Assembly: GCA_910578365.1 (NCBI GenBank)
Contig: CAJTRC010000050.1
Span: 1-18,648 of the forward strand
Source: an uncultured Muribaculaceae bacterium
Lineage (GTDB): Bacteria > Bacteroidota > Bacteroidia > Bacteroidales > Muribaculaceae
Reading direction: 5' to 3'
Length of the DNA stretch: 18,648 nucleotides
Both the position numbers and the translations under genes were made by a program. The notes below the pieces were generated by a model, which was given only the letters and a program-made list of their open reading frames with translations, was not told the origin of the DNA and searched no databases. Shown piece after piece: positions 1 to 6,721 of this stretch. Position 1 is the stretch's first letter. Every line of letters starts with the position of its first letter.

Positions 1-1
1 C

Positions 2-133
2 AATGATTTCACTGACCTATACATCAAGAATGTCGCAAAGAAACTAAACCTCAGGCCACGGAAAAAACTCGGTTTCTCAAACCCGAAAACCGAGTTCTTC
101 AAACAAATCGCTAATTTTGCACTTGCCAGTTGA
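2..133 (+). mobile_element. IS30-family transposase, C-terminal end only
   Basis: An open frame enters from the left edge and ends at TGA 131-133, giving the last 43 residues of a protein. The segment LRPRKKLGFSNPKTEFFKQI resembles the C-terminal end of IS30-family (DDE) transposases of Bacteroidota, where an RPRKKL(G/N)F motif is followed by a 'P..EFF' tail. The catalytic residues would lie upstream, outside the window. The coding end contains a perfect 10-bp inverted repeat (66-75 with 87-96). I could not define the terminal inverted repeat or the target duplication, so the right end of the element (somewhere in 134-210) is not placed. Family call from memory of the motif; fairly sure. Confidence 0.7.
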
Positions 134-210
134 ACCTGCGAAGAAAGTAGGGTAGAACAAAACGTGGCTCTTTTTTGCGCAATAATACCCTCGGAATGAA
201 AAATTCTGCG

Positions 211-218
211 TAACTTTG
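211..218 (+). promoter_or_regulatory. Bacteroidota -7 element upstream of typA
   Basis: TAACTTTG fits the TAnnTTTG -7 consensus used by the Bacteroidota primary sigma factor. It lies 43 bp before the typA ATG. No TTTG is found 19-20 bp upstream, so the -33 box is weak or absent. The predicted leader contains a 6-bp perfect hairpin, AAACGC-gata-GCGTTT (226-241). Confidence 0.5.
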
Positions 219-261
219 CAGACTCAAACGCGATAGCGTTTCCATAGCTACACCTACATAT

Positions 262-2058
262 ATGCAGAATATTAGAAACATTGCAATCATAGCACATGTC
301 GACCATGGCAAGACAACCGTGGTTGACAAGATGCTTTTGGCAGGCAATCTCTTCCGTGAGAACCAGAATGCCGGCGAACTTATCCTGGACAACAACGACC
401 TCGAACGCGAGCGAGGTATAACCATCCTCTCCAAAAACGTATCAATAAACTACAAAGGCTATAAAATCAACATTATCGATACCCCGGGACACGCCGACTT
501 CGGCGGTGAGGTAGAGCGTGTGCTGAATATGGCCGACGGCTGTCTGCTGCTGGTCGACGCCTTTGAGGGGCCTATGCCTCAGACCCGATTCGTGCTCCAG
601 AAGGCAATTCAGATGGGGCTGAAGCCCGTGGTGGTGATTAATAAGGTCGACAAACCTAACTGCCGTCCCGACGAAGTGCAGGAGATGGTATTCGATCTTA
701 TGTTCAATCTCGATGCCACTGAAGAACAGCTCGACTTCCCCACTATCTACGGCTCGGCCAAGGAAGGCTGGATGAGTACCGACTGGCAAAAGCCCACCGA
801 CAATATTCTGCCCCTGCTCGATGCAATCATCGAATACATACCCGAACCCACTGTGTACGAAGGCGACGCCCAGATGCTCATAACCTCGCTCGACTTCTCG
901 AATTATGTGGGCCGTATAGCCGTCGGCCGTGTGCACCGCGGCGAACTGCGCGAGGGCATGGACATAGCGCTGTGCAAAAAAGACGGCACAGTGGTAAAGC
1001 AGCGCATCAAAGAACTTCATACTTTCGAAGGCATGGGCCGCAAGAAAGTCGAATCGGTAAAGAGCGGCGATATCTGTGCACTGGTTGGTATTGACGGCTT
1101 TGAAATCGGCGATACCGTGGCAGCCCTCGAAAATCCGGAGCCGCTGCCACGTATAGCCATCGACGAGCCTACAATGTCGATGAGTTTCACCATCAACGAC
1201 AGCCCCTTCTTCGGCCGCGACGGCAAGTATGTGACATCGCGTCACATAGGCGACCGCCTGACCAAGGAGCTCGACCGCAATCTGGCTTTGCGTGTCACCA
1301 AGGCCGACCATGAAGATGTGTGGACGGTTTTCGGCCGCGGAGTCCTTCACCTGTCGGTTCTTATCGAAACCATGCGCCGCGAAGGCTACGAATTGCAGGT
1401 AGGCCAGCCCCAGGTTATAATCAAGGAAATCGACGGCAAGAAATGCGAGCCGGTAGAGCTGCTGACTGTAAACGTAACCGAAGAGTACTCGTCGAAAATC
1501 ATCGATATGGTGACCCGCCGCAAAGGCGAACTGGTGTCGATGACCACCCAGAACGACCGAGTACACATGGAATTCCAGATACCCTCACGCGGTATCATAG
1601 GCCTGCGTAACAACGTGCTTACAGCTTCGGCAGGCGAGGCCATCATGGCCCACCGATTCCTGGAGTACCAGCCCTGGAAAGGCGATATCGAACGCCGCAG
1701 CAACGGCTCGCTCATAGCCCTTGAAGCCGGTACCGCCTACGCTTACGCCATAGACAAGCTGCAGGACCGAGGCCGCTTCTTCATCTTCCCTCAGGAAGAG
1801 GTATATGCCGGCCAGGTTGTAGGCGAGAACGCCAAGGACAACGATATAGTGGTGAACGTGACCAAGTCGAAGAAACTCACCAACATGCGTGCCTCCGGTG
1901 CCGACGACAAAGCCCGCATTGTGCCGCCGGTGGTATTTTCGCTCGAAGAAGCCCTCGAATATATAAAAGAAGACGAGTATGTGGAGGTTACTCCCCACCA
2001 CCTGCGACTGCGCAAGATTATACTTGATGAAATAGAACGAAAACGCGCCAACCGCTGA
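262..2058 (+). CDS. typA: Ribosome-associated translational GTPase TypA/BipA
   Basis: This 598-residue protein has the usual TypA length and an EF-G-like GTPase domain at the N terminus. Visible motifs are the P-loop AHVDHGKTT (residues about 11-19), the switch II region DTPGHADFGGEVERVL and the base-recognition NKVDKP. EF-G domain II/III/V-like segments and the TypA-specific C-terminal domain follow (IPSRGIIGLRNN, then a basic end, ERKRANR). TypA binds the 70S ribosome at the EF-G/EF4 site and supports ribosome assembly and growth under stress or cold. The ATG at 262 starts right at the conserved MQNIRNIAIIAHVDHGKTT. Its TGA overlaps the folP ATG by one base (TGATG), so translation of the two is probably coupled. 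A strong alternative, LepA, is excluded by the MQNIRN start and by the C-terminal part. Confidence 0.97.
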   Translation: MQNIRNIAIIAHVDHGKTTVVDKMLLAGNLFRENQNAGELILDNNDLERERGITILSKNVSINYKGYKINIIDTPGHADFGGEVERVLNMADGCLLLVDAFEGPMPQTRFVLQKAIQMGLKPVVVINKVDKPNCRPDEVQEMVFDLMFNLDATEEQLDFPTIYGSAKEGWMSTDWQKPTDNILPLLDAIIEYIPEPTVYEGDAQMLITSLDFSNYVGRIAVGRVHRGELREGMDIALCKKDGTVVKQRIKELHTFEGMGRKKVESVKSGDICALVGIDGFEIGDTVAALENPEPLPRIAIDEPTMSMSFTINDSPFFGRDGKYVTSRHIGDRLTKELDRNLALRVTKADHEDVWTVFGRGVLHLSVLIETMRREGYELQVGQPQVIIKEIDGKKCEPVELLTVNVTEEYSSKIIDMVTRRKGELVSMTTQNDRVHMEFQIPSRGIIGLRNNVLTASAGEAIMAHRFLEYQPWKGDIERRSNGSLIALEAGTAYAYAIDKLQDRGRFFIFPQEEVYAGQVVGENAKDNDIVVNVTKSKKLTNMRASGADDKARIVPPVVFSLEEALEYIKEDEYVEVTPHHLRLRKIILDEIERKRANR

Positions 2059-2897
2059 TGAATCCATTCACCCTAAATATCAACGGCAGGCTGGTTGAAT
2101 ACGACCGGCCTGCCGTTATGGGTATAATAAACGCTACTCCCGATTCATTCTACCCCGGCTCACGCACAGCCGATAGCCGTGCCGTAGCCGAGCGTGCCCG
2201 CATGATGCTCAGTCAGGGCGCCGACATGCTTGATTTAGGCGCATACTCATCGCGCTCCGGAGCCGCCGATGTGAGCGCCACCGATGAAGGCGACCGCCTG
2301 CACATGGCCCTCGACGCCATACGCTCGGTGAGCGCTGATGTGCCCGTGAGTGTGGATACTTTCCGTGCCGATGTAGCCGAAAAAGCGGTTACAGAGTGGG
2401 GGGCCGACATAATCAACGATATATCAGGTGGCACGCTCGACCCCGATATGTTCGAAACCGTGGCACGCCTGCATGTACCCTACATACTCATGCACATGCG
2501 CGGCACACCCGCCGACATGCAGCAGCACTGCAGCTATGGCGATGTAACCGCCGATGTGGCTGCCGACCTCAGCGCCAAGTTGCACCGTCTGTCGGTACTC
2601 GGAGTGAACGACGTCATAATCGACCCCGGATTCGGCTTCAGCAAGACACTGGAGCAGAACTACCGCATGCTGCGCGAACTCGACACATTCGGCCTCCTTG
2701 GCCGTCCGGTGCTTGTAGGAGTGTCGCGCAAATCAATGATTACCCGTCTGCTTGGCATAGGCAGCGAAGACGCCCTCAACGGTACCACTGCCGTGAACAC
2801 ACTGGCTCTCGACCGTGGCGCCTCAATACTGCGTGTACACGACGTTCAGGCCGCACGTCAGGCAGTGGAAATATACTGCGCCATGCAGCGATTCTGA
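2058..2897 (+). CDS. folP: Dihydropteroate synthase
   Basis: The enzyme condenses 7,8-dihydropterin pyrophosphate with p-aminobenzoate to dihydropteroate in cytosolic folate synthesis and is the sulfonamide target. The 279-residue length fits this TIM-barrel family. Signature segments seen are VMGIINATPDSFYPG near residue 20 (family MGI.N.TPDSF), the pterin-site stretch ADMLDLGAYSSRSG, VSVDTFRADVAEKAV, INDISGG, ILMHMRGTPADMQ, IIDPGFGFSKT, VGVSRKSMI and the C-terminal ILRVHDV. The start overlaps the typA stop, and cdaA follows 27 bp downstream. A folP-cdaA pairing is common in Bacteroidota, so the genes are probably co-transcribed from the typA promoter; I see no other promoter between them. 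Confidence 0.97.
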   Translation: MNPFTLNINGRLVEYDRPAVMGIINATPDSFYPGSRTADSRAVAERARMMLSQGADMLDLGAYSSRSGAADVSATDEGDRLHMALDAIRSVSADVPVSVDTFRADVAEKAVTEWGADIINDISGGTLDPDMFETVARLHVPYILMHMRGTPADMQQHCSYGDVTADVAADLSAKLHRLSVLGVNDVIIDPGFGFSKTLEQNYRMLRELDTFGLLGRPVLVGVSRKSMITRLLGIGSEDALNGTTAVNTLALDRGASILRVHDVQAARQAVEIYCAMQRF

Positions 2898-2924
2898 TAA
2901 CCACCATATAATCTCTCCGGAAAT

Positions 2925-3692
2925 ATGATAGACTTCGGTATCAAAGACATAATAGACATACTGCTTGTAGCGCTGCTGCTGTACTATGTCTACCGGCTTA
3001 TGAAAGAGTCGGGCACCATCAACATCTTCTATGGCGTCATGGCCTTTACCATACTGTGGGTTTTCGCCAGCGAGATATTCGACATGCGCCTGATAGGCTC
3101 GATACTCGACAAATTCATGGGCATAGGCCTGCTGATACTTGTAATACTCTTCCAGGACCAGATAAAACGCTTTCTGGTAGAAATGGGCTCACACCGCCGA
3201 TGGCGCTTTCTGCGCGCCCTTTTTCACCATCACAGCGAAGAAGACGACAAAAAGCACGAGTGGATTCTGGCAATAGTTTACGCCTGTATGTCAATGTCAA
3301 AAAGCAAAACGGGCGCCTTAATTGTTATAGAACAAACGATACCTCTCGACGACTACGAAAAGACGGGCGATATCATCGACGCGAGAATCAACACTCGCCT
3401 GATAGAGAACATTTTTTTCAAGAACTCCCCGCTTCACGACGGCGCTTTGATTGTGGCCCACGGACGCCTTGTTTCGGCCGGCTGTATACTGCCGGTAAGT
3501 CACGACAGCGATGTGCCCCGCTCGCTTGGTCTGCGTCACCGTTCGGCATTGGGCATAGCGCAGGCCTGCGATGCCGCCGCCATAGTAGTGTCGGAAGAAA
3601 CGGGCCGTATATCGTTTGCCTACCGCGGCAAACTGTACACGCGCCTGAGCAGCACCGACCTTGAGCACCGTCTGAGCGCGCTGACTTACTGA
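2925..3692 (+). CDS. cdaA: Membrane-bound diadenylate cyclase (c-di-AMP synthase)
   Basis: This 255-residue protein has three hydrophobic segments in the first ~85 residues, a basic linker (QDQIKRFL, HRRWRFLRALFHHH) and a cytosolic DAC domain. The two catalytic signatures are present: DGA in SPLHDGALIV, and RHR in LGLRHRSALG. It makes c-di-AMP from two ATP molecules. In other bacteria c-di-AMP controls potassium/osmolyte homeostasis and envelope stability. The family length (about 250-280) and topology match CdaA rather than soluble DisA. It is the third gene of the typA-folP-cdaA run. No glmM or cdaR neighbour is present, as expected for Bacteroidota and unlike Firmicutes. Confidence 0.95.
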   Translation: MIDFGIKDIIDILLVALLLYYVYRLMKESGTINIFYGVMAFTILWVFASEIFDMRLIGSILDKFMGIGLLILVILFQDQIKRFLVEMGSHRRWRFLRALFHHHSEEDDKKHEWILAIVYACMSMSKSKTGALIVIEQTIPLDDYEKTGDIIDARINTRLIENIFFKNSPLHDGALIVAHGRLVSAGCILPVSHDSDVPRSLGLRHRSALGIAQACDAAAIVVSEETGRISFAYRGKLYTRLSSTDLEHRLSALTY

Positions 3693-3696
3693 AGGC

Positions 3697-3814
3697 TTAA
3701 TGTTTAATGTATAATGTATAATGTTTAATGTTTAATGTTTAACGCCTTTGGCAAGTTTTTATCGGTTGATACTAATTACTCACTACCTACTAAACGTTAA
3801 ACACTAAACGTTAA
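3697..3814. repeat. Heptamer tandem repeat with long imperfect stem-loop
   Basis: Positions 3697-3738 are six direct 7-bp units (TTAATGT x2, ATAATGT x2, TTAATGT x2), followed by a degenerate seventh (TTAACGC, 3739-3745). The last units (3725-3744) are complementary over 20 nt to 3795-3814, with one G-U and one A-C mismatch, leaving a 50-nt loop. The array fills much of the cdaA-symporter spacer. It could act as a transcription/processing boundary or be a slippage-prone microsatellite. It is not followed by a U-tract, so it is not a classical terminator. Confidence 0.75.
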
Positions 3815-3820
3815 TCCACT

Positions 3821-5197
3821 ATGTCAGAAAAAGCTAATTTCTCGTCCAAAATCGGCCTTGTGATGGCCACAGTAGGCTCGGCCGTAGGGCTGGGCAATGT
3901 ATGGCGTTTTCCTGCCGAAACACAAGCCAACGGCGGGGCCGCTTTCCTGATAGTATATGTGGCATGCACCATACTGCTTGGTATTCCGGTGATGCTGGCC
4001 GAGTTTTCGCTTGGCCGTGCAGGCCGCAGCGATGCCGTGGGCGCATTCCGCCGGCTCTCTCCACACACAGCTTGGTGGGGTGTCGGCGCAGTGTCGATTG
4101 TGGCCTCGTATCTGATTCTGACATTCTACATGGTGGTTGCCGGCTGGACATTGATATATCTGATACAATCGGTCGACGGAGGTCTGTACGAAGGCATACA
4201 GACAATACACGGCACCGCGTCAGCCGACGGTTATTTCCAGCAGAAAATGAACGACTACATCTGCACCGACCTCACACCCTTGCTGGCCACATACGGCATG
4301 ATAGCCCTGAACATAGGAGTGCTTATGTGGGGTGTACAGAAAGGCATAGAGCGCTTGAGCAATGTGCTTATGCCGGTGCTGTTTGTGATATTGCTGGCGC
4401 TATGCTGTGTCACACTTACTCTGCCGGATGCAGGCGTGGGGCTGGAATACTTTCTTAAGCCCGATTTCAGTAAAATCACACCGGCGGTGCTGGTCAATGC
4501 CCTGGGGCAGACCTTCTTTTCGCTCAGCCTTGGCATGGGCATACTCATAACATACTCGGCATATTACCCCGCCGACACCAAGCTTGGCAAGACCTCCGGC
4601 ATAGTATCGCTGATGTCGCTGCTGGTGGCCGTGCTTATGGGCTTTATCATATTCCCGGCAGTGACATCGTTCGGACTGGCCGACCACGAGCTTCGCGGAG
4701 CCACGCTAATATTCGTGACGCTACCCGAAGTATTCGCCAATCTGCCGGCACCGTGGCTTTGGTCGACCCTGTTCTTTGTACTGCTGCTTGTGGCGGCCCT
4801 TACCAGTTGCGTGTCGATAGCCGAGGTCACGATAGCCTTTATGCAGGACCGTCTGCATCTGAGCCGCGTCAAAGCCACTTTGGCCGTGTTGCTGCCGCTG
4901 GTGGCGCTTAGCGCGCTGTGTTCACTGTCGTTCGGCTCGCTGTCGGACTTCACCATATTCGGGCGTACCATCTTCGACTTCCTCGACAATTTCGCCACCA
5001 ACATACTGTTGCCGCTGGTATCCATCGGTGTGTGCGTATATGTAGGCTGGTTCGCCCCCAAGAGTCTGCTCAAACAAGAACTCACCAACTACGACAGTCG
5101 CCGCAGCCGCAGCCATGCCGTGGTGCTTATGCTGATACGCTATCTGGCACCGCTGATGATAGCCTTGATACTGCTGTCCAACTTCGTTGAAATATGA
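3821..5197 (+). CDS. Neurotransmitter:sodium symporter (NSS) family transporter
   Basis: This 458-residue polytopic protein is an SNF/NSS (LeuT/MhsT-type) sodium-coupled amino-acid transporter of the inner membrane. The first segment contains the hallmark ATVGSAVGLGNVWRFP (unwound TM1 with sodium and substrate sites, G-N-W-R-F gate), followed by TM2-3 (NGGAAFLIVYVACTILLGIP, EFSLGR). TM6-like SLSLGMGILITYSAY and TM8-like LTSCVSIAEV follow. I count about eleven hydrophobic segments, as in the bacterial subgroup lacking TM12. Substrate cannot be told from sequence; tryptophan, tyrosine, leucine or alanine are all possible. The stop codon overlaps the start of the next small gene (ATATGA), which suggests coupled expression. 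Confidence 0.93.
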   Translation: MSEKANFSSKIGLVMATVGSAVGLGNVWRFPAETQANGGAAFLIVYVACTILLGIPVMLAEFSLGRAGRSDAVGAFRRLSPHTAWWGVGAVSIVASYLILTFYMVVAGWTLIYLIQSVDGGLYEGIQTIHGTASADGYFQQKMNDYICTDLTPLLATYGMIALNIGVLMWGVQKGIERLSNVLMPVLFVILLALCCVTLTLPDAGVGLEYFLKPDFSKITPAVLVNALGQTFFSLSLGMGILITYSAYYPADTKLGKTSGIVSLMSLLVAVLMGFIIFPAVTSFGLADHELRGATLIFVTLPEVFANLPAPWLWSTLFFVLLLVAALTSCVSIAEVTIAFMQDRLHLSRVKATLAVLLPLVALSALCSLSFGSLSDFTIFGRTIFDFLDNFATNILLPLVSIGVCVYVGWFAPKSLLKQELTNYDSRRSRSHAVVLMLIRYLAPLMIALILLSNFVEI

Positions 5198-5529
5198 ACA
5201 GGCGACGTTTTACAAAGTCCGAAACTGTGGCATTATGCGTACTTGTGGCAGCATTGCTTGCAGCTACTTGCACCATGATGCCGAGCCGTAGTTCCGGCAA
5301 TGAACTTGCCGCCGTAGCCGCCGCCGACAGTGTATATCGCGCTAAGGCCGACAGCCTCGACAGGCATGCCGACTCGCTGAGGAAAGCCGCTGCGGCACAA
5401 CGGGCTGCCGTACGTGATAGCCTGCGTCAGGTACGCAGCAAGAAAAAAGCAGCCAAGGAAAAAAATGAATTTCAGCCACGTCGGCGCAACTACCTCGACG
5501 AAACCCTCTCGCCGACTGAGGCTCGCTGA
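5194..5529 (+). CDS. Small single-pass membrane protein, function unknown
   Basis: This 111-residue protein has a basic start (MNRRRFTKSE), one hydrophobic segment at about residues 12-28 (VALCVLVAALLAATCTMM) and then a long charged, Ala/Asp/Arg/Lys-rich stretch (residues 40-95) likely to be helical or coiled. It ends in RRRNYLDETLSPTEAR. I recall a conserved R-N-(Y/F)-L-D-E tail in small Bacteroidota proteins; that is memory, not a search. The start overlaps the symporter stop by four bases, so it is the second gene of that operon and might be an accessory subunit; this is inferred from position only. The operon terminator begins inside the last codons. Confidence 0.75.
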   Translation: MNRRRFTKSETVALCVLVAALLAATCTMMPSRSSGNELAAVAAADSVYRAKADSLDRHADSLRKAAAAQRAAVRDSLRQVRSKKKAAKEKNEFQPRRRNYLDETLSPTEAR

Positions 5530-5550
5530 AATGCTATTTTTCAGCGTTTT
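5524..5550 (+). terminator. Rho-independent terminator of the symporter operon
   Basis: A perfect 8-bp inverted repeat, CGCTGAAA (5524-5531) and TTTCAGCG (5539-5546), with a 7-nt loop is followed at once by TTTTA. The left arm includes the stop codon of the small membrane protein gene. Confidence 0.8.
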
Positions 5551-5622
5551 ATTCTGATTTTATAACTATCGGTTGTCATTGAATAGCAAATCAAATCAGA
5601 AACTATCACAAACAATAATTTT

Positions 5623-5863
5623 ATGCAAATAATATCCCGAATCTGCGATAGCCTACTTTCAAGACAAATGGGCTTCGGAAGAATCCAATATGGTGTATGA
5701 CGATTGTTTTCGTAACTTCCTGAATGCAGAAAACCCGTTGCCACAGTGGTATCCAGGATGCCTCCTATTATGGTTTCAAATACTTGAATCTGTGTACAGA
5801 CCATGTGGGGTATTATGAAAAGTTCGGTTTCCGATATATAGGAAATTGCCAAATAGAGGAGCT
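5623..5863 (+). pseudogene. GNAT N-acetyltransferase remnant, internally deleted
   Basis: Two acetyltransferase-like pieces lie in different frames. 5636-5755 reads as the N-terminal part (AIAYFQDKWASEES, then VYDDCFRNF and PLPQWY). 5772-5850 reads as the C-terminal part (GFKYLNLCTDHVGYYEKFGF then RYIG), including the Y-Y-E-K-F-G-F end typical of GNAT proteins. The middle of the fold, including the acetyl-CoA-binding R/Q-x-x-G-x-G/A loop, is missing, and the N-terminal piece is out of frame with the nearest ATG (5623). It sits between two terminators and is most likely dead. Confidence 0.7.
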
Positions 5864-5891
5864 GATAAATAATCAGAAAAAAACAAGCTAT

Positions 5892-5920
5892 AAAAAAAGC
5901 TCCTTGAAAAAGGAGCTTTT
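5892..5920 (-). terminator. Terminator of tRNA-Arg
   Basis: On the minus strand an 11-bp perfect stem (5910-5920 with 5895-5905, loop of 4) runs into a T-tract (complement of 5892-5898). It starts two bases past the tRNA 3' end. Confidence 0.85.
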
Positions 5921-5921
5921 G

Positions 5922-5993
5922 TACACCCATGGGGAGTCGAACCCCAATCGACGGAACCGGAATCCGTTATTCTATCCATTGAACTATGGGTGC
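5922..5993 (-). tRNA. tRNA-Arg, anticodon CCG
   Basis: The 72 bases fold as a full cloverleaf on the minus strand. The acceptor is GCACCCA/TGGGTGT with a G-U first pair, the D stem GTTC/GAAT, the anticodon stem ACGGA/TCCGT with loop TTCCGGT (anticodon CCG, reads CGG), a four-base variable loop, and the T arm TGGGG-TTCGACT-CCCCA. The discriminator is A and CCA is not encoded (ACA follows), so the tail must be added by nucleotidyltransferase. Promoter and terminator are both recognisable. Confidence 0.95.
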
Positions 5994-6010
5994 ATTTGAA
6001 ATTTGCTGTG

Positions 6011-6042
6011 CAAAAGTACTGCTTTTTTCGTATATTTGCAAA
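6011..6042 (-). promoter_or_regulatory. Promoter of tRNA-Arg (TTTG-N20-TACTTTTG)
   Basis: On the minus strand TTTG (6042-6039) is separated by 20 nt from TACTTTTG (6018-6011), close to the Bacteroidota -33/-7 consensus with 19-20 bp spacing. Predicted transcription would start about 10 nt before the tRNA 5' end. Confidence 0.65.
6031..6038 (+). promoter_or_regulatory. -7 element of ung operon
   Basis: TATATTTG matches TAnnTTTG and lies 20 bp before the ung ATG. It overlaps the divergent tRNA promoter: the palindrome TTTGCAAA (6035-6042) supplies the ung -7 end and the tRNA -33 box. No good -33 box is seen for ung. Confidence 0.5.
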
Positions 6043-6058
6043 TAATTTCGACTGCAAT

Positions 6059-6721
6059 ATGAACGTAAGAATAGAAAACAGCTGGAAAACTGCTTTGGCC
6101 GGTGAATTTGAATCTGAATATTTCCGACAGCTTACCGACTTTGTACGCGGCAAATACGCGGCGGGTACGGTGTTTCCTCCTGCTTCCAAAATTTTTGCCG
6201 CTTTCGATGCCTGTCCTCTGCCCGATGTGAAGGTGGTGATTCTGGGGCAGGACCCTTATCACGGCCCCGGGCAGGCCAACGGCATGTGTTTTTCGGTGGC
6301 GCCCGGAGTGCCCATGCCGCCGTCGCTGTTGAATATTTTCAAGGAGGTAAGCGCCGATACCGGCGCACCGATGCCTCCCGACGGCGACCTGAGCCGCTGG
6401 GCACGCCAGGGTGTGTTTCTGCTCAATGCCACCCTTACAGTCGATGCCCACCATGCGGCGTCGCATCAGGGCATGGGCTGGGAACGTTTTACCGATGCCG
6501 TCATATGCAAGGTATCGCAGCAGTGCGACCATGTGGTGTTCATGCTGTGGGGCCGCTATGCAATACGCAAGCAGGAACTGATTGACAAAAGCAGACATCT
6601 GGTGCTTACTTCGCCGCATCCTTCGCCCTTGTCGGCTTACCGGGGATTCTTCGGAAACCATCACTTTACAACCTGCAACAGCTGGTTGCAGCAGCATGGA
6701 AAGGAGCCGGTGGCATGGTAA
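6059..6721 (+). CDS. ung: Uracil-DNA glycosylase, family 1
   Basis: The 220-residue protein removes uracil from DNA, starting base-excision repair. All family-1 motifs are visible: the water-activating loop ILGQDPYHGPGQANGMCFSV (residues about 60-80, catalytic Asp in QDPYHG), the LLNATLTV segment, and the DNA-intercalation loop HPSPLSAYRGFFG near the C terminus. I chose the ATG at 6059 because the protein then starts MNVRIENSW, as usual. A longer frame from 5990 would run through the promoter and into the tRNA gene. The stop overlaps the start of the next gene (ATGGTAA). Confidence 0.96.
   Translation: MNVRIENSWKTALAGEFESEYFRQLTDFVRGKYAAGTVFPPASKIFAAFDACPLPDVKVVILGQDPYHGPGQANGMCFSVAPGVPMPPSLLNIFKEVSADTGAPMPPDGDLSRWARQGVFLLNATLTVDAHHAASHQGMGWERFTDAVICKVSQQCDHVVFMLWGRYAIRKQELIDKSRHLVLTSPHPSPLSAYRGFFGNHHFTTCNSWLQQHGKEPVAW

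Noticed and set aside
442..1566. Long minus-strand open frame (374 codons) opposite typA
   Set aside because: It lies wholly inside typA, has no recognisable motif and His/Val/Tyr-rich composition typical of a shadow frame in high-GC codon-biased DNA.
3697..3745. Repeat array considered as a CRISPR
   Set aside because: Units are 7 bp, contiguous and have no spacers; no cas gene nearby.
5990..6058. Longer ung start at 5990
   Set aside because: Would start inside tRNA-Arg and read through the promoter; ATG 6059 gives the normal family N terminus.
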